20,296 bases of DNA from Gammaproteobacteria bacterium (GTDB taxonomy: Bacteria; Pseudomonadota; Gammaproteobacteria; Steroidobacterales; Steroidobacteraceae). Each line of letters starts with the position of its first letter. The stretch's first letter is position 1. Location of the stretch: assembly GCA_030038645.1 (NCBI GenBank), contig JASHSR010000533.1, forward strand, positions 1-20,296. The letters are read 5' to 3'. The position numbers and the translations under genes were made by a program. The notes beneath the pieces were generated by a model. The model was not told the origin of the DNA. It did not search any database and saw nothing but the letters and a program-made list of their open reading frames with translations. Shown in pieces: positions 13,485-20,296 of this stretch.

Positions 13485-14717
13485 ATGAACCCGACGCGCC
13501 ACGGTGAAGACCCCTATCGATGGATGATTCTCGCCATCATGGGGTTCCTGTTCTTCATGACCAACTTCGCGGAGTTCCAGCTTGCGGGCGTGATCGGGAG
13601 CCTCTCAGCCGCTCTTCGCCTCGGCCCCATGGAATTCGCGATGTGCGCGTTCGCGCCGTTTCTCATGAACTTCGTGTTCGGCATTCCCGTCGGGATGATG
13701 GCGGACCGGTTCGGGACGAGAGCGGTCGGCAGCGCGCTGCTCGTCGTGAGCTGCGCCGGAATCATCGGCCGGGCCTACGCCTCGTCGGGCTTCGTGAGCC
13801 TGTTCGTCTGGATGCTCTTGTTCGGCTTCGCAATGGCATTCGTCAACGCGCTCGGCCCGAAGATTCTCGGCACTTGGTTCAAGCCCCAGCACATGCCGCT
13901 CGCGATGGGCGTGTTCATCGCGAGCGCGGGTCTCGGCGTCGGCTTCGGGGAGGCGACCGCACCCCTCTCGGCGTCCCTGACGGGGGTCTTCACGCTCGCC
14001 TGGGTGCTGTTCGCCGCCTCCACGGTCTGGTTTCTCGTCGGATTCAGGGCGAAGCCCTCGGGGCAGCCCGATCCACCACCCCAGCGGACTTTACAGTTCC
14101 TCGGCATCGCGGCGCGCAACCGGCACGTGTGGCTTGCGGGCGTCGCCGCATTGTTCTTCTTCGCGGCGGTCGTGGGCACCTCGGGTGACCTGCCCGGCGC
14201 CTTGGCTCAGGTGAAGCGCGTGAGCCCCGTCAACGCGGGGCTTCTGGGCATTCCTCTCGGCTTGGGTGGCGCGCTGGGCTCTTCGATCGTGCCGATGATC
14301 CTTCGAGGGATACCCGGCATCAGGATCTGGCTCGCCTCGGTGGTCGTCGTGGGAGCGGCCCTGCTGCTCGCGGCGCTCGTCGTTCCCTTCGGGCCGGCGA
14401 CCTGGATCTGCGTCCTGCTCGGCACGTTTCTCACGAACGGCATGCTGACGCTCACCCTACCGCTCCCAGTCATGCTGCGCGAGATCGGCACGATCTACGG
14501 AGGCAGCGCCGGGGGTATCGTGAGCCTTTTGCAGACCGGAGGCGGCTTCTTCATCCCGACTTTCGCGATCGCGCTCATCGCCGGCGCGAACCCCATGGCG
14601 ACCTTCGCCGTGATCTTCGCGCTGTACCTCACCGCGGCGGTCCTCGTGCTCGCTCTGCCCGAGCGGGGCTTTCGTCACGCAGAGCCCGAGTGGGTCGCCG
14701 CGGTCGATTCCGGGTGA
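13485..14717 (+). CDS. MFS transporter of unknown substrate
   Basis: A 410-residue inner-membrane carrier with about 12 hydrophobic segments. The loop 2-3 signature GMMADRFGTR (70-79) is a good match to the major facilitator motif A, and the first segment begins at WMILAIMGFLFF (13-24). A polar central loop falls around residues 185-205. The overall type resembles nitrate/nitrite or organic-anion carriers, but nothing here fixes the substrate. ATG at 13485 opens the usual short N-terminus; the ribosome-binding site is weak, and the frame runs further upstream to 13392 without a better start. The methyltransferase follows after 64 bases on the same strand, so the two may be co-transcribed. Confidence 0.85.
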   Translation: MNPTRHGEDPYRWMILAIMGFLFFMTNFAEFQLAGVIGSLSAALRLGPMEFAMCAFAPFLMNFVFGIPVGMMADRFGTRAVGSALLVVSCAGIIGRAYASSGFVSLFVWMLLFGFAMAFVNALGPKILGTWFKPQHMPLAMGVFIASAGLGVGFGEATAPLSASLTGVFTLAWVLFAASTVWFLVGFRAKPSGQPDPPPQRTLQFLGIAARNRHVWLAGVAALFFFAAVVGTSGDLPGALAQVKRVSPVNAGLLGIPLGLGGALGSSIVPMILRGIPGIRIWLASVVVVGAALLLAALVVPFGPATWICVLLGTFLTNGMLTLTLPLPVMLREIGTIYGGSAGGIVSLLQTGGGFFIPTFAIALIAGANPMATFAVIFALYLTAAVLVLALPERGFRHAEPEWVAAVDSG

Positions 14718-14781
14718 CGTTTCCGAGCGTGCGAGCCTTTCATGCGCCCGCCCACTGTCTCTACCGTTCGAGGAGCATAGA

Positions 14782-16026
14782 ATGAACATCCCTGCGAAGC
14801 CCGCCGCGAAGCCCTCGCGCAGATACACAACGAAAAGCGCACGCAAGGCCCGGGCAAAGCCCGCTCATCGTACGGCGCGCAAGACCGCGGCGCGAGCTGC
14901 ACACAAGGCCGCACCGCGACGGTCATTGCGCTCGACAGCGCGAGCCGCGCGCAAGTCCGCGTCGCGCGCGGCACCGCCGGGTGCATCGCGAGCCGTACCG
15001 CGAGCCGCGCCTCAGGGCCCGCCGCCCCCGGCAAGGATTCTCGAGCTCATCGGCGGCATGTGGGCGGCGCGTGCCGTCGGGGCGGTCGCCCGGCTCGGCA
15101 TTGCCGATCGGCTCGCCGGCGGACCGCGCACGGCCCGCGAGCTCGCGCCGGCTCTTGGAGCCGATGAGGCGGCTCTCTATCGGCTGATGCGAGCGGTCGT
15201 CTCGGTCGGAGTGCTGACCAAGGAGCCCGGCGGCCGCTTCGGACTCACCCCCTTCGGGGAGTGCCTGCGCTCGGGAGTTCCGGGCTCGATGCGCGCCGCC
15301 ATTGCCTCGGAGGTCGACACGGTGCACTGGGCCTGCTGGGGCCAGCTCGACGACTGCATCCGAACCGGAAAGCCGGCGTTCGAGAAGGTCTTCGGACTGC
15401 GCAATCCCTGGGACTACTACCGCGACAAGAATCCCGAGGACGGGCGGCTGTTCTCCGAGAACATGACCGCCATGTCCGGAACGGAAGTGCGGGAGGTCCT
15501 CGGAGCCTACTCGTTCAAAGGCACGCGGTTGGTCGTCGACGTGGGCGGCGCGCACGGCGCGTTCCTCGCCGCGGTGCTGAAGCGAGTGCCTGAGGCGCGG
15601 GGAATCCTGTTCGATCAGCCGGATGTGGTCGCGCTCGCGCAGCCGACGCTGAAGGAGCTCGGCGTCGCGGACCGCGTCGAGCGCGTCGGCGGCAGCTTCT
15701 TCGAGTCGGTGCCGGCCGGAGGCGACCTGTACCTTCTCAAGCACATCCTCCACGACTGGAGCGACGAGGAATGCGTGAGGATTCTCCGCCGCGTGCGTGA
15801 GGCGATGGCCCCGGGCGCGCGCGTGGCTGTCGTCGAGCTACCGCTCCTCGAGAGCGGCGGCTCGCCGTTCTCGGCTCTGCTCGACATCAACATGCTGGTG
15901 TGCCTCACCGGCAAGGAGCGCACGCCCGCGGAGTACGCCGAGCTGTTCCGCCGCGCGGAGCTCGAGCCGGCCGGCGTGACTCCCACGAAGTCGCCGGTCG
16001 CCGTGATCGAGGCGCGGAGAGCTTAG
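14782..16026 (+). CDS. SAM-dependent O-methyltransferase with histone-H1-like N-terminal tail
   Basis: A 414-residue protein in two parts. Residues 1-80 are Lys/Arg/Ala/Pro-rich with 23 basic and no acidic residues, like the AKP-repeat tails of histone H1-like bacterial proteins. From about 82 it is a plant-type O-methyltransferase (Methyltransf_2): a winged-helix dimerisation domain (83-165), SAM motif VVDVGGAHGAFL (251-262), and LKHILHDWSDEEC (319-331) with the catalytic-position His324, then DINMLVCLTGKERT. Such enzymes methylate hydroxyl groups of small aromatic molecules. An AGGAG 6 bases before ATG 14782 supports translation of the tail. It follows the MFS gene by 64 bases. The substrate is unknown; the tail may bind DNA, RNA or acidic surfaces (inference). 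Confidence 0.88.
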   Translation: MNIPAKPAAKPSRRYTTKSARKARAKPAHRTARKTAARAAHKAAPRRSLRSTARAARKSASRAAPPGASRAVPRAAPQGPPPPARILELIGGMWAARAVGAVARLGIADRLAGGPRTARELAPALGADEAALYRLMRAVVSVGVLTKEPGGRFGLTPFGECLRSGVPGSMRAAIASEVDTVHWACWGQLDDCIRTGKPAFEKVFGLRNPWDYYRDKNPEDGRLFSENMTAMSGTEVREVLGAYSFKGTRLVVDVGGAHGAFLAAVLKRVPEARGILFDQPDVVALAQPTLKELGVADRVERVGGSFFESVPAGGDLYLLKHILHDWSDEECVRILRRVREAMAPGARVAVVELPLLESGGSPFSALLDINMLVCLTGKERTPAEYAELFRRAELEPAGVTPTKSPVAVIEARRA

Positions 16027-16076
16027 CGGCTACGGGTTCTGCGATCTCGGATCCCCGGATAGCAGGGTTGAGCCGC
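16026..16076. terminator. Nested inverted repeat between convergent genes
   Basis: GCGGCT (16026-16031) pairs with AGCCGC (16071-16076), and CTGC (16039-16042) with GCAG (16062-16065), with a small inner dyad at about 16051-16060. It overlaps the methyltransferase stop and sits between convergent genes. There is no T-run. It may slow or end transcription from either side. Confidence 0.3.
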
Positions 16077-16080
16077 GACC

Positions 16081-16278
16081 TCACGCGGATTCTTGCTGTC
16101 TCAGGATCTTCAGCGCCGCATCGACGCGATCGTCCGGCACCAGTAGTTGCACACCTGATGCGCCGCCTTCCATGCCCAGACCTATGCCGACGACGACCGC
16201 GGGTATATCGGCGGCTTCCAGAGCGATCCTCGCCAAATCCGCATCGAGCCTCGTCGGGTAGGTCCTGATCGTTCTCAT
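16081..16278 (-). CDS. DUF2007-domain protein
   Basis: A 65-residue protein matching the DUF2007 (putative signal-transducing) fold: a beta strand with RTYPTRLDADLARIALEAADIPA (shown only as residues 5-27), a Gly-rich turn VGIGLGMEGG, then VQLLVPDDRVDAALKIL as the closing strand and helix. The function is unknown; the fold resembles small regulatory domains. ATG at 16278 begins the canonical M-[R/K]-x-[I/V]-x-x-Y opening, with only a weak GGAAC upstream. It is the last gene of the minus-strand run after the StyA-like gene (64-base gap), and ends 54 bases from the convergent methyltransferase stop. Confidence 0.8.
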   Translation of the reverse strand: MRTIRTYPTRLDADLARIALEAADIPAVVVGIGLGMEGGASGVQLLVPDDRVDAALKILRQQESA

Positions 16279-16342
16279 TGCTAGCTGTTCCGACCCCGCA
16301 TGCCGATTCTCGCCTCACTGTATTCCCTGGACGATTCAGCGG

Positions 16343-17611
16343 TCAACGATGGTGTGTTCGCGGCCCGCGGCGGCTCACAGTAGGCGATGACAGGCGCTCG
16401 ATCCAGGCTCGAATGCGCTGCGGCGTGGCGAGGCGGTCCCACTGGATCTCCGGGTAGTTGAAGTTCTCGGTGAACTCGTCGCAGAGTTTGCGGTTGCCGC
16501 TCATCGCGACGATCAGCGCGCCGAGCGCCTCCGACGGCGGCTTCAACATCAGATTGGTCCAGCGGGCCGCAGCCAACACGCGATCCTCGCGTCTGAGGTC
16601 GACCTTCTCGGCGAAGCGCGTATCGAAGGCATCGGCCTTGACGATCTCCTCCCCGAGCACGAAGGCGGCGTAGGACGCCATGTTGGCGCCTTGGCCCATC
16701 ATGGGGTCGATCACCGAGTGCACGTCGCCGAGCGCCACGGCGCACTTGCCGTCGAGCTCGACCACAGTACGGCGAACGGTCGGCACGATGCCGCCCTGGA
16801 GTACGTCCTGCGGCTGCGCCAGATCGAAGCGGCTCCGATCGATGCGGTCGTAGGTCGAGGGGTGGTGCTTCTCGAGCTTCTCGAGCACCGTCTGCAAAAA
16901 GCCCCTGCGATCCTTCTCGTAGGAGAGAGCGGCCATTCCCGCGTCGAGATCGCCGCCGGGAATGTTCTCCATCAGCAGGGCGTGGGCGACGCCGGAGAAG
17001 GTCACGGTCGGAATGACGATCATCTCGCCGTGGCCGGGCGATACCGACAACGTGACGTTCATCGGAGTCGTGTTCCTCACGCCCTGGTAGAGCCCGACGA
17101 AGAGGCGCCGTTGCGGCTCGGCGAACGGCATGTGCTCGGGCCGGGAAGTGAACAGTCGGCCCAGGGCGCCGCGGCCGCTCGAGACGACCAGCAGATCGAA
17201 TCGCGCGACGAGCGCGGCGATATCGCCGTCCTCGATCCGGCGGTACTCGATCTTGCCGCCGCGCGCAGCGAAGTCCTCCATCAGCAGCGGGAGATAGATC
17301 CGGTAGTCGACTGCGCGGCTCGGCTTGGCGAAGTCGCCGCGAAAGTGCAGCGGCTGCGGGAAGTTGAAGAAGTGATCGTGGAAGGCGTAATAGACCGTCG
17401 GGTCGAGCCAGTGATTGACGCCGAGATCGTTCTCCCGATCGATCGTGACGTAGTGGTGCGCGACGGTGTTGAGGAGGCGCGCGTCGCGATACTCGCGCGG
17501 CTCGCGATCGGTGATGACGGTGGCGTCGATGCCGCGCTTTTGCAGATATAGGGCTAGGTGCAGGCCCCCGACGCCCGCCCCGACGATGCCGATCCGACGC
17601 TCGATTGCCAT
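16343..17611 (-). CDS. Styrene-monooxygenase (StyA)-like FAD-dependent monooxygenase
   Basis: A 422-residue flavoprotein close in length and motif order to StyA of Pseudomonas (group E, two-component). Visible: the FAD fold GIVGAGVGGLHLALYL (8-23); RLLNTVAHHYVT (45-56), matching StyA's RLLNTVAH block; PSRAVDYRIYLPLLM (97-111); SPGHGEMIVIPT (191-202); GDVHSVIDPMMGQGANMASY (295-314); and FTENFNYPEIQWDRL (380-394). StyA epoxidises styrene and indole using FADH2 delivered by a separate reductase, StyB. No reductase is in this window, so it must come from elsewhere. ATG at 17611 has GGAG 6 bases upstream. It lies 73 bases after the M13 peptidase on the same strand. The true substrate is unknown; indole, styrene-like alkenes and thioethers are the family range. 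Confidence 0.88.
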   Translation of the reverse strand: MAIERRIGIVGAGVGGLHLALYLQKRGIDATVITDREPREYRDARLLNTVAHHYVTIDRENDLGVNHWLDPTVYYAFHDHFFNFPQPLHFRGDFAKPSRAVDYRIYLPLLMEDFAARGGKIEYRRIEDGDIAALVARFDLLVVSSGRGALGRLFTSRPEHMPFAEPQRRLFVGLYQGVRNTTPMNVTLSVSPGHGEMIVIPTVTFSGVAHALLMENIPGGDLDAGMAALSYEKDRRGFLQTVLEKLEKHHPSTYDRIDRSRFDLAQPQDVLQGGIVPTVRRTVVELDGKCAVALGDVHSVIDPMMGQGANMASYAAFVLGEEIVKADAFDTRFAEKVDLRREDRVLAAARWTNLMLKPPSEALGALIVAMSGNRKLCDEFTENFNYPEIQWDRLATPQRIRAWIERLSSPTVSRRGPRTHHR

Positions 17612-17684
17612 GGCTACTCCGCCGCCGCTCGCCGCGTTGCCGCTGCAGGAGTCGACGCCTGGGGTGACGCTACGGGCCTTGCCG

Positions 17685-19820
17685 CTACCAGATCCTCACC
17701 AGCAGGTCCGCCGGCCGCACCATCTTGTCCCCGGTCTTGCACTGGAACGCCTGCGCGAACTGCGGCATGTTGGAGGGCGCGGCGGTGGCGCGGATGCGGC
17801 CGGGCGCGTGCGGATCGACGTTGAGCATCAGCTCGGAGAATTTCTCGCGGTCGCTGGTGCGCCACACGCGCCCCCAGCTCAAGAAGAACCGCTGATCCTC
17901 GCTGAGGCCCTGGATCTTCTCGTGGGCGAGCTCGGGGTTCGACGCGAGGGCGCTCTGCAGCGCATCGTAGGCGATGTTGAGGCCACCGAGGTCGGCGATG
18001 TTCTCTCCGAGCGTCAGGTTGCCGTTGACATGCAGATTCGGCTTGTCCTCGATGGGCGCGTAGGCGTCGAACTGCCGCACCAGCATCTTGGTGCGCGCGT
18101 CGAACTGGGCTTTGTCCCGCTTGGTCCACCAATTGCGGCGATTGCCCTCGCCGTCGAACTGGCTGCCCTGATCGTCGAATCCGTGGCTCGACTCGTGGCC
18201 GATGACGGCGCCGATGCCGCCGTAATTGAGCGCATCGTCACCGTTCGCGAAGAAGAACGGCGGCTGCAGGATCGCGGCAGGGAAGTTGATGGTATTGGTC
18301 TGGGGATCGTAATAGGCGTTGACCGTTTGCGGCGTCATGGACCACTCGCGGCGATCGGTCTTCTTGCCGATCTTGCCGATGTCGTAGTGGTAGTTGAACT
18401 TGGCCGCCGCCTCCACGTCCTGGAAGTAGCTTCCCGGGACGATCTTCAAGCCGGTCCAGTCGCGCCACTCGTCCGGGTCCGGGTACCCGATCTTGGCGAG
18501 AAACAGCTTCAATTTGTCGAGCGCTTTGGCCTTGGTCGCCGCGCTCAACCAGGGCAGGCTCTCGATGCGCCGCCCGAGCGCGTCGTGGATGTTGGCGACC
18601 AGCTTCTCGGCGCGCGCCTTGGCGGCGGGCGGGAAGTACTTGGCGACATAGAGCTCGCCGAGCCCCATCCCCATCGACTCGTTGACCGCGCCGAGTACGC
18701 GCTGCCAGCGAGGACGCTGCTCGGGCTGCCCGAGCAGCGTCTTGCGATAGAAGTCGAACCGGTTGTCCTCGAGGTCGTGACTCAAGTAGGGTGCCGCGGC
18801 ATCGATGGTGTGGAACCGAAGGTAGGCCCGCCACTGCTCGATCGGCGCGTGGGCAAGCTGCCGGTCGACTGCGGCGATGAACTTCGGCTGATCGAGCGAG
18901 AATCCCTTGCCGACGTTCATGCCCTGCGCGGCAAAGAACTTCTCCCAGCTGAAGTGGGGGCTCACCTTGTCGGCCTGCGCGACGGTGACGAAGTGATACT
19001 CGTTGTCGAGGTTCCGCAGCTCGGTCGGCGACAGCGAGCCGCGCGCGAGCGCGGTCTCGAACGCGAGAACTTCGCCGGCTTGCTTCGCGGCGTCGGTGTC
19101 GGAGACGCCTGTCAGCTCCAGTGACTTGGCGACGTACGCGACGTACGCCTTGCGCAGATTGGCGTACTGAGGCGCCAGGTAGTAATCGCGCGTCGGCAGC
19201 CCGAGGCCCGCCTGATCGACAAAGCCGATCTGCATCTCGGCGTTGTGAAAGTCGCCGCCGGACCCGAACGAGAACAGGTACGAGTCACCCTCGTTGAAGC
19301 GCTCATCGATGAATCCGGGTATGTCGGCGCGCGTGAGCTTTGCGATCGCATCGAGCTGCGGTTTGATCGGATCGAAGCCGGCCTCGTCGATGGCGGCGGT
19401 ATCCATGCCCGAGGCATACAGCCAACCGAGCTTCTGCTCGATCGACCCGGCCTTGTCGTGGTCCGCGCTCTTGGCCGCAGCCTCGACGATCTGCCGTTGC
19501 TCTTGCAAGCTCTTTTCCTGCAACTCGTCGAAGGCGCCCCAGCTCGAGTGATCGGAGGGAATAGGGTGCGTGGCGGTCCACTTCGCGTTGACGTAATCGT
19601 AGAAGTCGTTGCAGGGGCTGTCCTGGTCGCTCAGCTCGAAGGGAGCTGGCTTTGCCGGGGCGGCGGAAGCCATCGCGCCGGCTGCCGTCGACGCGGTCGC
19701 GGACTTTGCGGCCGTGGATGCCGCGGGCGCGCTGGCGCCTTGCGGTCCGTGGCTGCACCCGCAGGCGAGGAGCGCGAGGCCGGCCGCCACCGCGATCGTT
19801 TGAACACCGTTCTTGCCCAT
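17685..19820 (-). CDS. M13-family (neprilysin-like) zinc metallopeptidase lipoprotein
   Basis: A 711-residue peptidase. The N-terminus is a signal peptide of lipoprotein type (hydrophobic to about 19, cysteines at 20 and 22), then an Ala/Pro/Ser-rich linker to about residue 60. The peptidase domain starts with SPCNDFYDYVNAKW (68-81). The zinc site is complete: HESSH (542-546) with GENIADLGG (605-613), whose Glu606 is the third ligand. NAYYDP (501-506) is the substrate-binding NAYY motif. It ends in PADLLVRIW; most relatives have Cys-Arg-x-Trp there, so the cysteine is lost. ATG at 19820 has GGAGGG 6 bases upstream; the frame opens further to 19934 but with no ribosome-binding site. It probably acts at the outer membrane or periplasm on peptides. 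Confidence 0.93.
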   Translation of the reverse strand: MGKNGVQTIAVAAGLALLACGCSHGPQGASAPAASTAAKSATASTAAGAMASAAPAKPAPFELSDQDSPCNDFYDYVNAKWTATHPIPSDHSSWGAFDELQEKSLQEQRQIVEAAAKSADHDKAGSIEQKLGWLYASGMDTAAIDEAGFDPIKPQLDAIAKLTRADIPGFIDERFNEGDSYLFSFGSGGDFHNAEMQIGFVDQAGLGLPTRDYYLAPQYANLRKAYVAYVAKSLELTGVSDTDAAKQAGEVLAFETALARGSLSPTELRNLDNEYHFVTVAQADKVSPHFSWEKFFAAQGMNVGKGFSLDQPKFIAAVDRQLAHAPIEQWRAYLRFHTIDAAAPYLSHDLEDNRFDFYRKTLLGQPEQRPRWQRVLGAVNESMGMGLGELYVAKYFPPAAKARAEKLVANIHDALGRRIESLPWLSAATKAKALDKLKLFLAKIGYPDPDEWRDWTGLKIVPGSYFQDVEAAAKFNYHYDIGKIGKKTDRREWSMTPQTVNAYYDPQTNTINFPAAILQPPFFFANGDDALNYGGIGAVIGHESSHGFDDQGSQFDGEGNRRNWWTKRDKAQFDARTKMLVRQFDAYAPIEDKPNLHVNGNLTLGENIADLGGLNIAYDALQSALASNPELAHEKIQGLSEDQRFFLSWGRVWRTSDREKFSELMLNVDPHAPGRIRATAAPSNMPQFAQAFQCKTGDKMVRPADLLVRIW

Positions 19821-19977
19821 GAATGCCCTCCGACGGAAATCCCATCTTCGGCTGCGATGCTCCCTCAGCGGCAAGGGTCGCATCGTAGCGCAGCTCGCGG
19901 CGGCGATTGTACGCGCCATGGCGGCGACCGCCACGCACTTTCTACGCGTGCGCTCTGAGAAGCGCCAGAATGAGTTT

Positions 19978-20296
19978 ATGCAGTCAACGTGGGGCAGCGG
20001 ATCTGGCTCAGCGGCCAGCCCGCGATCCGGACTTCCTGCGCCACGCCGTTCTCGGTGCCAGCCTTGCGTGGGCCGTGCGGGACCCGAGCAGCGCTGCGGA
20101 TACCGCAGCGTGAATTGCAGCGCGGAGGGGCTTGCCGCCCAAGCGGAGGCGGCGGGCCGTGCGGCGGACGAGCAGATGGCGGTCGGTTTCCTGCGGGACT
20201 TCGGGAGGCCTCAGGAGGTGGCCGCGCGCTATCAGCGGCGGGCCCCGCTCATCGATCCGTCCGATACCCGCGACTTCCTTCTGGCTGCGGCGATCG
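19978..20296 (+). CDS. Start of a gene with a HAAS-like segment (cut by window edge)
   Basis: An open frame without stop from ATG 19978 to the end of the window (106 codons). The last 60 codons look genuine: AEAAGRAADEQMAVGFLRDFGRP, then EVAARYQRRAPLIDPSDTRDFL, which resembles the HAAS-type domain that precedes permease-like membrane regions (the FGxPxEVAARY pattern). The first 40 codons are Ser/Arg/Cys-rich and do not look like protein, and no ribosome-binding site is seen, so the true start may be the GTG at 20110, the ATG at 20175, or a frame change upstream. The gene is divergent from the M13 peptidase. What follows HAAS is outside the window. Confidence 0.42.
   Translation, partial: MQSTWGSGSGSAASPRSGLPAPRRSRCQPCVGRAGPEQRCGYRSVNCSAEGLAAQAEAAGRAADEQMAVGFLRDFGRPQEVAARYQRRAPLIDPSDTRDFLLAAAI

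Noticed and set aside
14800..15010. Tandem DNA repeat in the 5' part of the methyltransferase gene
   Set aside because: Short matches such as GCGAGCCGCGC recur, but the spacing is irregular; they follow from the Ala/Arg-rich protein and do not form a true repeat array.
17466..19124. A long plus-strand open frame (552 codons) opposite the M13 peptidase
   Set aside because: It is antisense to clear peptidase codons, has no ribosome-binding site and matches no family; long antisense frames are expected in GC-rich DNA.
1..20296. CRISPR arrays, insertion sequences, phage genes
   Set aside because: No regularly spaced repeats, terminal inverted repeats with a transposase, or integrase/capsid genes were seen.

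Overview
The window is visibly GC-rich, densely coded bacterial DNA with short intergenic gaps, mixed strands, Shine-Dalgarno-led starts and several GTG starts. The gene families (UrtDE urea transporter, LytTR two-component module, M13 lipoprotein peptidase, YbfB-type MFS carrier, CGNR regulator, StyA-like flavoprotein) suggest a Proteobacterium, most likely a Gammaproteobacterium of the Steroidobacter/Nevskia/Xanthomonas side. That placement is an inference from family content; there is no rRNA or complete tRNA to settle it.

Layout. (1) 1-845: tail of a urea ABC transporter operon (urtD end, urtE). (2) 846-1612: gene-poor gap holding a perfect hairpin and the isolated 3' end of a tRNA-Ser, a typical integration scar. 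(3) 1613-2227: a RibD/DHFR-like reductase. (4) 2521-5762: a nitronate monooxygenase and a YbfB-type MFS carrier form one minus-strand operon. They are divergent from a LysR regulator, with a nested dyad between them. (5) 5979-6692: a secreted protein of unknown function. It is divergent from (6) 7016-9963: a LytS-type histidine kinase, a second membrane protein that looks like a kinase stripped of its His and ATPase domain, a LytTR response regulator, and a small winged-helix protein. (7) 10031-12559: an SDR protein without its YxxxK pair and an alpha/beta hydrolase on the minus strand, divergent from a CGNR zinc-finger regulator. (8) 12796-13376: two overlapping small genes, one basic and one with four cysteines. 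(9) 13485-16026: an MFS carrier followed by an O-methyltransferase with an unusual histone-H1-like basic tail. (10) 16081-19820, minus strand: an M13 peptidase lipoprotein, a styrene-monooxygenase-like flavoprotein (no reductase partner here) and a DUF2007 protein. (11) 19978-end: start of a gene with a HAAS-like segment, cut by the window edge.

No CRISPR array, insertion sequence, integrase or phage gene was seen. The most unusual items are the kinase/pseudo-kinase/LytTR operon, the basic-tailed methyltransferase, the orphan StyA-like oxygenase, the SDR lacking its catalytic residues, and the tRNA-Ser scar.
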